The position numbers and the translations under genes were made by a program. A stretch of DNA of 37,281 nt. It comes from Gomphosphaeria aponina SAG 52.96 = DSM 107014 (GTDB lineage Bacteria; Cyanobacteriota; Cyanobacteriia; Cyanobacteriales; Gomphosphaeriaceae). The notes beneath the pieces are model-generated. The model worked only from the letters and a program-made list of their open reading frames with translations, had not been told where the DNA came from and ran no database searches. The DNA is taken from the NCBI GenBank assembly GCA_016903655.1, contig JADQBC010000022.1:1-37281 (forward strand), read 5' to 3'. This document shows, piece after piece, positions 6,877-15,364 of the stretch (position 1 is its first letter; every line of letters begins with the position of its first letter).

Positions 6877-8625
6877 TTACTCCTTAATTTGCAGTTGGTC
6901 AATATTCCAGAAAGCACCCCCGAGAGCAGAATATTCAATTCCCTGAATGCGATCGCGTACTGCTGTTAAAGATAAAGGATTTACCAAATAAATCATGGGT
7001 AAATATTCCTGAGCTAAACCTTGAGTTTCTGCATAAATTTCTTGCCGTTTCTCTTTATTTAATTCCCTTGCTGCTGCTATATAAAGATCAGCTATTCTTT
7101 GCTCCCAGGGAGCAACTTCTCGTCCTTGGATGGAGTCTCTTCCTGCTTGAGGTTTCTGATTAAACATATGTAAATTGCCATCAGGAAACCAAAGATTAAC
7201 TGCTCCATGGGGTTCATTTCCCCCAGTAAAACCAATAATATGACTCTCCCACTCTAAAGAATTACTCAACTTATCCACCATCACATTAAAAGCAATAGGA
7301 GTAAAATCTACTTGAATGCCAATTTTACTTAAATCTTGTTGAATTTGAGAACCCAAAGCTTCCCGAACTTCATTTCCTGCATTAGTCATTAAAGTAAACC
7401 TCACTCGGTTACCTTCTGCATCTAATAACTGCCCTTCTTCATTATATTTAAACCCTTCTTGGAGTAATAATTTTTTAGCCAATTCTGGGTTATAGTCATA
7501 ACTTTTTACCCCTGCATAATAAAAAGGAGATTGGACAGAAATGGGAGAATTTTGCGCTTCACCCAAACCCCGATAGATATTATTAATCATTCTTTGTCTA
7601 TCTATCCCATAGGCGATCGCCTTTCTAAAATTCACATTATTAAACCACCTTGACTTCACAGGATCTACCAATGGTTTGCCATTTCTTTTCCCTTTATTCA
7701 AGTTAAAAGATACATAAGTCATGCCGTAGGCTGGCCCACCATTATAAATAGTAAAATTACCTCTGTTTTCTTCTCTTTTCAGGAGAGAAAAATAGTCAGG
7801 AGAAACCCCTAGGGAGTCCAAACTGCCAGAGCGAAATTGTAATACAGAAGTATCAGTTGATTCAACAATTTCCCAAATCACCCTTTCTAGATAAGGTAAC
7901 TGGTTTCCCTGGTCATCTTTTTTCCAGTAATAGGGGTTGCGAGTAAAAATTAACCGCTGACTGGTTTGATATTTTTCTAATTTATATGGCCCATTGACAA
8001 TAATTTGCTCTGGGGGGGTATCCACTCCCCAGGTAGTGAGAAATTTTGGGTTTCCATCTGCTCCTTTTGTTGCCACTGCTGCTTGTAAAATATGAGCAGG
8101 TAAAATTGATAATCCAGTACTGCCTAAAAAAGGAGCAAATGGTTCAGGAATGGTAAACTTAACCCGCAGGTCATCAATTTTTGTGACTGTAGGTAAAGCC
8201 CCACTTTCCCCAATTCTCAGACTATCTCTTGCATTAGAAGGTATGGCTTCATTGAGATAAAGTTGGTTATAACTAAACACAACATCATCAGCAGTTAATG
8301 GTTTGCCATCAGACCATTGCAAACCTTCCCTTAAAGTAAAAATAATCTCTAGTTTATCTTCTGATATTTCCCAAGATTTAGCAAGTGCTGGTTCATTTTC
8401 TCCTGTGAGGGGATTTTCTGTAATTAAACCCTCATAGGTGAGTCCAAAAATATTGGGTGACTCCTGAGAAAGCAGGGCATTAAAAGTTTTTGGGTCACTT
8501 AAAATTGCTTGGACAATTTGGTTTTCTTGAGTAGCTTTACTTGCTAAAAAAGCTGAGTTACAAGCAGTGAGGGAGCAGGTAATAATGAGAGCCAAAGTTA
8601 ATGTCAACCAACAGAAAAATCTCAT
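6877..8625 (-). CDS. ABC-transporter substrate-binding lipoprotein, peptide/nickel (SBP family 5) type
   Basis: A 582-residue extracytoplasmic binding protein of the OppA/DppA family. The N-terminus is a lipoprotein signal (hydrophobic residues 6-19, lipobox L19-T20-A21-C22), so it should be anchored by lipid to the outer face of the cytoplasmic membrane. The mature part begins with typical family text (ILSDPKTFNALLS, TYEGLITENPLTGENEPALA, LREGLQWSDGKPLTADDVVFS) and has RKAIAYGIDRQRMI in the middle. No permease or ATPase gene is adjacent, which is common for such genes in cyanobacteria; the ligand cannot be named. Start ATG 8625 is fixed by the signal peptide. Confidence 0.9.
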   Translation of the reverse strand: MRFFCWLTLTLALIITCSLTACNSAFLASKATQENQIVQAILSDPKTFNALLSQESPNIFGLTYEGLITENPLTGENEPALAKSWEISEDKLEIIFTLREGLQWSDGKPLTADDVVFSYNQLYLNEAIPSNARDSLRIGESGALPTVTKIDDLRVKFTIPEPFAPFLGSTGLSILPAHILQAAVATKGADGNPKFLTTWGVDTPPEQIIVNGPYKLEKYQTSQRLIFTRNPYYWKKDDQGNQLPYLERVIWEIVESTDTSVLQFRSGSLDSLGVSPDYFSLLKREENRGNFTIYNGGPAYGMTYVSFNLNKGKRNGKPLVDPVKSRWFNNVNFRKAIAYGIDRQRMINNIYRGLGEAQNSPISVQSPFYYAGVKSYDYNPELAKKLLLQEGFKYNEEGQLLDAEGNRVRFTLMTNAGNEVREALGSQIQQDLSKIGIQVDFTPIAFNVMVDKLSNSLEWESHIIGFTGGNEPHGAVNLWFPDGNLHMFNQKPQAGRDSIQGREVAPWEQRIADLYIAAARELNKEKRQEIYAETQGLAQEYLPMIYLVNPLSLTAVRDRIQGIEYSALGGAFWNIDQLQIKE

Positions 8626-8661
8626 TTTATCTATTTTTGATGGTTATCAATTATCATGGTT

Positions 8662-8720
8662 GGGCGGGTTTTGAGCTTTATGTTATGGGTGTGAGTCATG
8701 GGTTATCCTGTTACCCGCCC
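8662..8720. repeat. palindromic repeat with GGGCGGGT/ACCCGCCC arms, copy 1
   Basis: Perfect 8-bp arms at 8662-8669 and 8713-8720 enclose ~43 bases in the spacer between two minus-strand genes. A second element with the same arms lies at 12961-13020. It could fold as a cruciform or RNA hairpin. Confidence 0.55.
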
Positions 8721-8723
8721 CTA

Positions 8724-10271
8724 CTAATGACTAATCATAAATGGTTCAAGCTGGTATTCTTGCCACTGATGACGAAATCTTTCCGCAACAAAAGGATGGA
8801 TAATAAATTTAGGGGGACAACCTGCTTGCACATCAACTCGCAGAAAAGAATAGGGTCGGCGCTTTTTCGTTGTATGACCATTTAAACCAACAAAAAGCTG
8901 AGAAACGGCTGCTATATTTCCCTGCTCATCTATTAATTCCGCTCCTTCCAAACGTTGACGACGAAGACTAAAACCACTACCACCGCAAACAATCCAATTT
9001 AGATGAGAGTCAGCATATCCTGTGTTTCCTGTGCGCAGATATTCCAAACAGTGAGCATGGCCATTAAATACCAAATTTACTAGAGGAAGACCCTGTGGGA
9101 GAGAACCTAAAGCTTGAGAAACTTGATCTAATACCCAACGAATATTTTGACGCACCGCTAAAGTTTGGGCTTGATTCCATTTTGTCGCTTCTGTGACATA
9201 GGGAGGATGGTGAAAATAAATTATTCTGCCCCTTACCTTGTCATTATGCCAAGACTCTATGAGTCTGTCCCGCAACCACTCCAATTGCTCCGAGTCGATC
9301 ACAGTTTTTCCCCTTGCTTGCAGTTGTTTATTAATATCCAGTTTAATTTCTTCGATTTGTTCGAGTTTTCCCTCAATATCGTCGAGTTGCTCTGCTTCAT
9401 CAGGTAAGTCGTCTCGGAGTTTACTAAAGCGATCGCGTAACTGGATTTCTTCTCGCTCTAACTCCAGGCGACGTTTTTCTAGGGAGCGGCGGAAAGCTTC
9501 TCCTTCCTGAGTTGCGGGGAGAGGAGATGGAGTATTAAAAGTATTGGAGTCTAGAGCAAAAAAGTCAATACCTCCATAGCTAAAAGTATAATAACGGTTG
9601 GGCAGACGAGTAAACTTGCCTGGTTGATAAAGAAGGCTTTTCCCTGTATCAGTCTGAGCTGTGTAATAGGATTCCAGATGATGGTGGAGGTCTTTACCTT
9701 GTTTTAATTTGAGATAATCTAGAAAAGCACGACTATAGACATCCCCCACATCTGAACCCTGTGTCCCCAGGGTGAGAATTTGCTGAAACCCCAGAAAATG
9801 GCCCAGGGGTTTGGTGAGTTGGATCAGCAGACGGGAGAGCAAGGGGAGATCATAGTAGTCATGGTTTCCCAATACGGGGAGAAAGGGGAATTTGAACACC
9901 ATCTGGTCATAGGGAGTAGTTTCACCACCTTCTATTAATTCTTGATAGGGTTTGATGAAGTTTTCCTGATAAAATTCTCTTGAACCAACTTGATAAACCA
10001 CGTCTCCCGTATGGAGCAGGAAGTGGCAAGTTGAAATGTGTTCAAGCATCATTTCAGCAATTTGGCGCTGGGGGTGGTGATTTTTATGGGGCCCTGCACC
10101 ACTATCACCTAAAACTAAAAAAGAGAAGTTTGGGTTATCAGGTTGGTCATCTGACAGCACCAAACGGGTTTGATCAATACCTTGCTGCACAATCAGCGGA
10201 TGCTGCCATTGCACTCGCTCTTTCATTCTACGGATTTTTACGGCGATCGCTGGATCACAAACAAAACTCAT
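8724..10271 (-). CDS. calcineurin-like metallophosphoesterase with internal coiled coil
   Basis: A 515-residue protein with the dimetal phosphoesterase motifs in order: GDSGAG (about residue 55), HTGDVVY (~92), LGNHDYYD (~136), YFHHPP (~354) and NGHAHCLEYL (~408). Between motifs three and four, about residues 260-330 are rich in E, R, L and K and look like a coiled-coil hairpin, an insertion not needed for the core fold. There is no signal peptide, so it is probably cytoplasmic. The substrate is unknown. It is transcribed in the same direction as the downstream lipoprotein gene across ~100 bp holding a palindromic repeat. Confidence 0.82.
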   Translation of the reverse strand: MSFVCDPAIAVKIRRMKERVQWQHPLIVQQGIDQTRLVLSDDQPDNPNFSFLVLGDSGAGPHKNHHPQRQIAEMMLEHISTCHFLLHTGDVVYQVGSREFYQENFIKPYQELIEGGETTPYDQMVFKFPFLPVLGNHDYYDLPLLSRLLIQLTKPLGHFLGFQQILTLGTQGSDVGDVYSRAFLDYLKLKQGKDLHHHLESYYTAQTDTGKSLLYQPGKFTRLPNRYYTFSYGGIDFFALDSNTFNTPSPLPATQEGEAFRRSLEKRRLELEREEIQLRDRFSKLRDDLPDEAEQLDDIEGKLEQIEEIKLDINKQLQARGKTVIDSEQLEWLRDRLIESWHNDKVRGRIIYFHHPPYVTEATKWNQAQTLAVRQNIRWVLDQVSQALGSLPQGLPLVNLVFNGHAHCLEYLRTGNTGYADSHLNWIVCGGSGFSLRRQRLEGAELIDEQGNIAAVSQLFVGLNGHTTKKRRPYSFLRVDVQAGCPPKFIIHPFVAERFRHQWQEYQLEPFMISH

Positions 10272-10442
10272 CTAAACTCGGCAAGGGACTCAGGTTATAT
10301 AGCTAGCTTACCCTTAAATGGGGTACCCTAAATCTAGAATTATCTAAATTTGTGATTAATTTATCAGATTTCAAAACCCACTTAACTCCTATTGACCATT
10401 TTTTGAGTCAAGAATTTCAGAGCAACGAATAGCCCCAAAAAA

Positions 10443-11870
10443 TCAACCCTTCTGCTCTTGATAGAGCTGTTTAAATACCCTTTGTTGTTGATTATGATCC
10501 ACAATTGGTTGAGGATAACCACAACTTTCCCTTTCTTTTTTCCCTATTTTTCCTGTCACTAACTCCTTCGTATCCAGAGAACTTAATTCTGGCAACCATT
10601 GGCGGATATATTCCCCTTCTGGGTCATATTTTGCCCCTTGGGTTGCTGGGTTAAATATCCTTAAAGGTTTAGGATCCATGCCACTACTTGAACTCCACTG
10701 CCAACCTCCATTATTAGCAGCCAGATCCCCATCAAATAACTTTTGCATAAAATATTTTTCCCCCCACTGCCAGTTAATAATTAAATCTTTGGTTAAAAAA
10801 CTCGCAACAATCATCCGACAACGGTTGTGCATCCAACCAGTTTCATTTAACTGTCTCATGGCCGCATCGACAATGGGATATCCTGTTTTTCCTGCACACC
10901 AAGCTTGAAAATATTCTGCATTATTTTCCCAGGGAAAATCTTTAAATTGCTCTCGATATGGCCCTGCTGCTAATTCTGGGAAAAAATACAGACAATGTTG
11001 ATAAAATTCCCGCCAGGCTAACTCTTGTTGCCAAGTTTTAATACTTGCTCTACTTTCATCACTGCGGCAATTTTCAGCAGCATTAATAGCACTTTCCCAC
11101 ACTGTCCTTATGCCGATCGCCCCAAATTTCAACGCCGCACTTAACAAAGAAGTCCCTTCAACTGCGGGATAATTTCGCTGTTCGCCATACTCATTAATTG
11201 CATAATTACAAAACTCCTCTAATTTTTCTCTGGCTGCTGTTTCTCCTGGTGCTAATAAGAGGGGATTATCCCAAACATAACCCAAATCTTTCCCACTGGG
11301 TAAATTAATTCCCCCTACTCCTATTGCTTTTTCTCGTAATTCTGTTGACCAACCTTGCACATTTACTAATTTTGCTGCTCTACTTTGTTTAGGTTTTTCA
11401 AGCCAATTTTTCCAAAAAGGAGTATAAACCTTATAGGGTTCCCCCGACTTAGTAATAATATCTCCTGGTGGGTGTAATAGTTGGTCCCAATAAGTTTCTA
11501 CTTTAATCCCTTTTTCTTGCAGCGCTGCTGTTACTTTTTGCTCTCTTACTTGAGAGTAGGGTTCTACATCTAAATTCCAAAATACAGCTTGAGCATTCAA
11601 AGCTAATGCTAAACTGGGAATCTTCGTACTAGGTTCACCCTGAAGAATTAATAACTCACTGCCAAGTGCTTGATATTCCTTTTGTAATGCTTCTAAACAA
11701 CCCAGCAGATAAGTAACTCTTGCTGGAGCAACATCATCACGGTTTAAAATATTAGGGTCAAAACAGAATAAACCTACTATTAGATTACTCCTAGACTGCG
11801 CAGCAGCAAGTCCGATGTTATCAGTAATGCGTAAATCCCGACGATGCCAGAAAAGAATTAAATCAGACAT
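10443..11870 (-). CDS. phrB: deoxyribodipyrimidine photolyase
   Basis: A light-dependent DNA repair enzyme that splits cyclobutane pyrimidine dimers. The 475-residue product starts [18 protein letters not shown], the typical N-terminal Rossmann antenna domain. The C-terminal FAD domain has [74 protein letters not shown] and [18 protein letters not shown]. The text and length fit class I CPD photolyases, but the antenna chromophore is not certain. ATG 11870 is chosen. The frame stays open 84 bases further upstream, but that part is a heptamer array giving the low-complexity peptide NHQPSTI repeated. There is no Shine-Dalgarno sequence: the repeats abut the start codon. Confidence 0.93.
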   Translation of the reverse strand: MSDLILFWHRRDLRITDNIGLAAAQSRSNLIVGLFCFDPNILNRDDVAPARVTYLLGCLEALQKEYQALGSELLILQGEPSTKIPSLALALNAQAVFWNLDVEPYSQVREQKVTAALQEKGIKVETYWDQLLHPPGDIITKSGEPYKVYTPFWKNWLEKPKQSRAAKLVNVQGWSTELREKAIGVGGINLPSGKDLGYVWDNPLLLAPGETAAREKLEEFCNYAINEYGEQRNYPAVEGTSLLSAALKFGAIGIRTVWESAINAAENCRSDESRASIKTWQQELAWREFYQHCLYFFPELAAGPYREQFKDFPWENNAEYFQAWCAGKTGYPIVDAAMRQLNETGWMHNRCRMIVASFLTKDLIINWQWGEKYFMQKLFDGDLAANNGGWQWSSSSGMDPKPLRIFNPATQGAKYDPEGEYIRQWLPELSSLDTKELVTGKIGKKERESCGYPQPIVDHNQQQRVFKQLYQEQKG

Positions 11871-11946
11871 TGGTTGATGGTTGATGGTTGATGGTTGATG
11901 GTTGATGGTTAATGGTTGATGGTTGATGGTTGATGGTTGATGGTTA
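11871..11946. repeat. heptamer tandem array (TGGTTGA)n abutting the photolyase start
   Basis: About ten near-perfect copies of a 7-bp unit (TGGTTGA; one copy has TGGTTAA) fill the space immediately upstream of the photolyase ATG. Short tandemly repeated heptamers of this kind are known in cyanobacterial intergenic DNA. Related arrays lie at 31139-31203 and 37051-37140. Confidence 0.9.
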
Positions 11947-11952
11947 AACACC

Positions 11953-11979
11953 ACTTCCCTCGCTGTAAGCGCGGGAAGT
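11953..11979. terminator. near-perfect hairpin downstream of the HEAT-repeat gene
   Basis: ACTTCCC and GGGAAGT form the outer stem and CGCT and AGCG the inner stem, separated by one mismatch, with a 3-base loop. It lies ~25 bases past the HEAT gene stop on the minus strand. It lacks a strong T-tract, so it may be a weak terminator, a processing element or the end hairpin of a lost IS200/IS605-type element. Confidence 0.4.
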
Positions 11980-12003
11980 ACAAATACTGGATAATTACTA
12001 TAT

Positions 12004-12672
12004 TTAATCTGCTGCTAACCGCTGTAAAGATATTGTCGCCGCCTGCTGCACCTGTGGATGGCTATCTTTTGCCAAATATTTGAGCGCCGAGATACTTTTT
12101 TCTGTTTTTAAATTACCTAAAGCTTCTGCTAACCTTTGTTTAATTAACCAATCTTCTGATTGTACAAAACGTAAAATCTTATCTACTGCTTCAACAGCTT
12201 TTATTTCTCCCAAAGCGGCGATCGCTGCTTGTTGCAATACTACCTCCTCACTATCTAATGCCGCGATCAACACTTCCTTGGCTCGTATATCTTTTAAATT
12301 TCCTAATGATACAGCAGCGCTAAATCTCACGAGCCAGTTAGTATCTTCATAAAACGCTCGTACTAAAGGTTCATAAGCTCTAGAGTCTGCTAAGTAACCT
12401 AAGGCACCTGCAGCATCTGCCCGAATACCATAATCTGGATCTGTTTCCAGCAATTTTACTAAAATGGGGTAGCATTCTTCTGTTTGTTTGACTCCCAAAG
12501 CAAATACTGCCATCGATCGCACTTGGAGCATTTCATCATTTAAAACTTTTTTAATTAATGGTACAGCTTGTTCTGCTGGCACTTCCCGCAAAGCAGCCAG
12601 AGCAACCATGCGATCGCGTGAGTTACTACTTTCCAGTTGGGCTGAAATTTCTGATACACTTAGCTGACTCAT
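12004..12672 (-). CDS. HEAT-repeat (PBS-lyase-like) protein
   Basis: A 222-residue all-helical protein made almost wholly of HEAT repeats of ~31 residues. The repeating pattern is VRxxAAxALGxL, seen for example as [47 protein letters not shown] and [12 protein letters not shown]. Cyanobacterial relatives include phycobilin lyase subunits of the CpcE/F type and the phycobilisome degradation protein NblB; most are general protein-interaction scaffolds. No phycobiliprotein gene is nearby, so I do not assign a symbol. AGGAG lies 7 bases before ATG 12672. Confidence 0.8.
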   Translation of the reverse strand: MSQLSVSEISAQLESSNSRDRMVALAALREVPAEQAVPLIKKVLNDEMLQVRSMAVFALGVKQTEECYPILVKLLETDPDYGIRADAAGALGYLADSRAYEPLVRAFYEDTNWLVRFSAAVSLGNLKDIRAKEVLIAALDSEEVVLQQAAIAALGEIKAVEAVDKILRFVQSEDWLIKQRLAEALGNLKTEKSISALKYLAKDSHPQVQQAATISLQRLAAD

Positions 12673-12960
12673 GTCAAACTCCTTAACATTTCTTAATGTT
12701 ATTCTAATCGAAAACCAAGCTCAAGGAAAAAAACAGCAGCTTGATTTTATTTGGATGTAAGTCAAGTTAAATTTGAAGCCAGGAATAACTCATAATTAAG
12801 GGTTGATGAATGGGTTTGAGCTTTGTGATTTAAATAAATTAGTCCATTCCATCATCTCCATCTGTAGGGTGGGCACTTATTGCTATATAGCAAAGAAAGA
12901 GCAACTCCCAATGATAATTAATTAAGTAGGTAGGCAAAATTATTTATCCAATTTCTGTAG

Positions 12961-13020
12961 GGGCGGGTTTAGGGAACACCTATGTTGCACAATCAATTAT
13001 TGATTGTTCAAAACCCGCCC
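12961..13020. repeat. palindromic repeat with GGGCGGGTTT/AAACCCGCCC arms, copy 2
   Basis: Perfect 10-bp arms at 12961-12970 and 13011-13020. An inner perfect inverted repeat (ACAATCAA/TTGATTGT, 3-base loop) lies at 12989-13007. It shares its arms with the element at 8662-8720. Confidence 0.7.
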
Positions 13021-13033
13021 TCACCCATGTAAT

Positions 13034-13060
13034 TAATAGACTTTTTGCAAAAGTCTATTA
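13034..13060. repeat. 27-bp perfect inverted repeat
   Basis: Arms TAATAGACTTTT and AAAAGTCTATTA around a 3-base loop, beginning 14 bases after the palindromic element. No T-tract or neighbouring gene end makes it a terminator. Confidence 0.6.
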
Positions 13061-13092
13061 GTAGGGAGAAGCGGAGTAGGGAGTAGGGAGAG
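13061..13092. repeat. GGAGTAG heptamer run
   Basis: About four imperfect copies of a GTAGGGA/GGAGTAG heptamer. Same general class as the (TGGTTGA)n arrays but with a different unit. Confidence 0.6.
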
Positions 13093-13340
13093 TTTTACAT
13101 GAAATAAATATAAAAATTGATTTTGGTTTTAGTTTCGCACTCATGTCTAATTTTGTCTAATTAATTATCCAATTTAAGATTACAAACCTATATATATATG
13201 GGGCGCATCTTTTCCCATTTTCAATCTAACATACAAGAGGAACAAATGTCAAACTTTTTGAGAAAAAATTTTTTTTGTAAGAGCAGACTTTAGACTTCGC
13301 AACTACATTATCCTAGAAAAGGAGAGTTTTAGGAGCAGGA

Positions 13341-14243
13341 ATGAGAGAGCAGTTAAAAATTGCTGTGGTTGGGGATATTCATGATCAATGGGAAATGGAA
13401 GATCATGTTGCTTTGCAACATCTCGGGGTTGATTTAGTGCTGTTTGTGGGGGATTTTGGCAATGAATCGGTGGAAGTAGTACGAAAAATAGCTTCCCTGG
13501 CAATTCCCAAAGCGGCGATTATGGGCAACCATGATGGGTGGTACACCGCTTCAGCTTGGGGAAGGAAAAAAGCTCCTTATGACCAGAGTAAAGAAGATCG
13601 GGTGCAGCAACAGTTAGATTTGTTGGGCCAGGCTCATGTAGGTTATGGTCAATTGGATCTGGCGGAGTTAGGTATATCTATAGTAGGAAGTCGTCCTTTT
13701 AGCTGGGGCGGTCCTGAATGGAAAAATAAAGAGTTTTTCCGCGATCGCTTTGGAGTTAACAATTTTGCCTCCTCAACCACCCGCATTGTTGCTGCCGCTC
13801 AACAGAGTTTGCATGAAACAATAATATTTTTAGGACATAATGGGCCTTATGGTTTAGGAGACAAAAGAGAAGACATTTGTGGGAGAGACTGGAAGATAGA
13901 AGGAGGAGACTATGGAGATCCAGATTTGTCGCAAGCGATCGCCCAAGTCAGAGCAGCGGGAAAAAAAATTCCCCTAGTAACATTTGGACATATGCACCAT
14001 CGCTTGCGGCACACAAAAGAAAGACTCCGCACAGTTGTCAATCAAGATCGAGAAGGCACAATTTATTATAATTGCGCCAGTGTGCCGCGCATTCTCGAAG
14101 AAAATGGGGAAAAACTGCGAAATTTTTCCTTAATTTCCTTAGAAAAAGGGATTGTTACCAGTATTTCCCTAGTTTGGCTCGGAGAAGATGTGCGAATGAA
14201 ATCCGAGAAAATTCTTTACCAAGGTCAAAAAGCCATGATATGA
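13341..14243 (+). CDS. metallophosphoesterase, TIGR04168-like family
   Basis: A 300-residue cytoplasmic phosphoesterase. Metal-binding motifs appear in order: GDIHDQ (D12, H14), VGDFGN (D39), MGNHDGW (N63-H64-D65), LGHNGPYG and FGHMHHRL. This set plus the family text (GSRPFSWGGPEW, GREDICGRDW-like KREDICGRDW) fits the TIGR04168 group found in cyanobacteria and plastids; its substrate is unknown. AGGAG sits 5 bases before ATG 13341. The tRNA-Ser gene begins 10 bases after the stop, so read-through into the tRNA is possible. Confidence 0.87.
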   Translation: MREQLKIAVVGDIHDQWEMEDHVALQHLGVDLVLFVGDFGNESVEVVRKIASLAIPKAAIMGNHDGWYTASAWGRKKAPYDQSKEDRVQQQLDLLGQAHVGYGQLDLAELGISIVGSRPFSWGGPEWKNKEFFRDRFGVNNFASSTTRIVAAAQQSLHETIIFLGHNGPYGLGDKREDICGRDWKIEGGDYGDPDLSQAIAQVRAAGKKIPLVTFGHMHHRLRHTKERLRTVVNQDREGTIYYNCASVPRILEENGEKLRNFSLISLEKGIVTSISLVWLGEDVRMKSEKILYQGQKAMI

Positions 14244-14253
14244 TCTTAGAAGT

Positions 14254-14338
14254 GGAGAGGTGGCAGAGTGGTCGAATGCGCTCGACTTGAAATCGAGTGT
14301 ATCGAAAGATACCGTGGGTTCGAATCCCACCCTCTCCG
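14254..14338 (+). tRNA. tRNA-Ser (anticodon UGA)
   Basis: An 85-nt class II tRNA. The acceptor stem is GGAGAGG/CCTCTCC with discriminator G. The anticodon stem is CTCGA/TCGAG around the loop CTTGAAA, with anticodon TGA at 14288-14290. A long variable arm (GTATCGAAAGATAC) and the T-arm GGGTTCGAATCCC follow. CCA is not encoded. It reads UCA and other UCN serine codons. Confidence 0.97.
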
Positions 14339-14359
14339 TTAAATTGGGGAGAGCGAGTA

Positions 14360-14382
14360 GGGGATAATAATTAATTATCCCC
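14360..14382 (+). terminator. possible hairpin terminator after tRNA-Ser
   Basis: GGGGATAAT and ATTATCCCC form a perfect 9-bp stem with a 5-base loop, 22 bases after the tRNA. No T-tract follows, so termination strength is uncertain. Confidence 0.4.
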
Positions 14383-14392
14383 CACTTAATAA

Positions 14393-14505
14393 ACCAATGA
14401 GCGAAACCCTACAAACCCTGCCGCTTATCCCCCTAACCCCCCTTTATCCTCTCAGCCCTGTGCTGGCAAGGAGGAAGGGTTAACACACTGCACAAGCTCA
14501 TTGGT
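14393..14505. repeat. 113-bp element bounded by 10-bp inverted repeats
   Basis: ACCAATGAGC at 14393-14402 and GCTCATTGGT at 14496-14505 are perfect inverted ends. The interior has C-rich and G-rich stretches that can partly pair (CCCCCCTTT against AAGGAGGAAGGG). It contains no reading frame and lies between tRNA-Ser and infC. It looks like a small non-autonomous or palindromic element. Confidence 0.5.
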
Positions 14506-14568
14506 CTAATTTTTATTAAACTACATCATCCCCCCGAGTAACTTGGTTGTTTTGTGAGTTAATTATAG

Positions 14569-15099
14569 TCATTTTTTAGGAGCAATAAGCATCATCATAT
14601 TGCGACCTTCTCTTTTCGGCGCTTGTTGAACTTCCCCTAATTCCTGCAAATCATTTGCCATGCGACTAAGCAACTCTTCAGCCAAATTAGCGTGTTGAAT
14701 TTCACGACCACGGAAAGTGATAGTTGCTTTAACTTTATCACCCGATTTGAGAAAGCGTTGTGCTTGATTGACGCGCACTTGATAATCATGTTCGTCAATT
14801 TTATAGCGCATCTTCACTTCTTTAACATCAGCAGTGTGCTGTTTTTTCCGTGCTTCCCTAGCTTTTTTCTCCTGCTCAAATTTAAATTTGCCGTAGTCCA
14901 TAATCCGACAAACAGGCGGTTCAGCCGTATCACTAACTAAGACTAGATCCAGACCTTGCTCTTCAGCAAGAGTAAGAGCCTCTTTCGGCGAGATAATGCC
15001 TATTTGAGCGCCATTTCCGTCGATGACACGAATCTGAGGAAAACGGATTCTTTCGTTGATTTGGGGTAGATCACGCTGATTGCGTTTTTTCTCTATCAC
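14569..15099 (-). CDS. infC: translation initiation factor IF-3
   Basis: A 176-residue (or 178) factor that binds the 30S subunit and monitors start-codon selection. The N-domain begins [20 protein letters not shown] and the linker carries [16 protein letters not shown]. The C-domain has [29 protein letters not shown] and [16 protein letters not shown] 15099 is given as the start. The nearest Shine-Dalgarno (AGGAG, 15117-15121 on the minus strand) is 17 bases from this GTG but 11 bases from an in-frame ACG at 15103-15105. Starting at ACG would give [M]PVIEKKR, the N-terminus I recall for cyanobacterial IF-3. A non-standard start would parallel the AUU start used for IF-3 autoregulation in enterobacteria. 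Confidence 0.95.
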   Translation of the reverse strand: MIEKKRNQRDLPQINERIRFPQIRVIDGNGAQIGIISPKEALTLAEEQGLDLVLVSDTAEPPVCRIMDYGKFKFEQEKKAREARKKQHTADVKEVKMRYKIDEHDYQVRVNQAQRFLKSGDKVKATITFRGREIQHANLAEELLSRMANDLQELGEVQQAPKREGRNMMMLIAPKK

Positions 15100-15364
15100 A
15101 GGCGTTCTGTTAAATTCTCCTAATTGGTATTACTGACAGTATTCTTTACTTACTAGCCATTTTACTCATTAGTTCAGATAATGGTGTATATTATTAACTT
15201 AACTTAATTTTATATGGGGAAGTGAAAAGGCTGCCAAGTGGTTGGCTCAAGGTGGAGTTGATCAGAGTTTGGCTCCAATGGTTTATTTATTAGATACTTA
15301 CTTTTGAAGATAAGATGGCTGGTGAAAAAAACAGTCCTAAAATAGAAAAAGATCTTGGGAGAAG

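Larger units (their letters stand above)
12673..13340. other. 668-bp non-coding spacer rich in short repeats
   Basis: No convincing gene on either strand. It lies between the divergently oriented HEAT-repeat and metallophosphoesterase genes. It holds a 14-bp palindrome (12880-12893), the GGGCGGGTTT palindromic element (12961-13020), a 27-bp inverted repeat (13034-13060) and a GGAGTAG heptamer run (13061-13092). The last ~240 bases are AT-rich with no element I can name. Confidence 0.7.

Noticed and set aside
11871-11954. N-terminal extension of photolyase made of NHQPSTI-like repeats
   Set aside because: It is the translated heptamer array; the conserved photolyase N-terminus begins at ATG 11870.
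12004-12672. Naming the HEAT protein NblB
   Set aside because: Only the HEAT/PBS-lyase fold and length agree; no NblB-specific text or phycobilisome context is visible.
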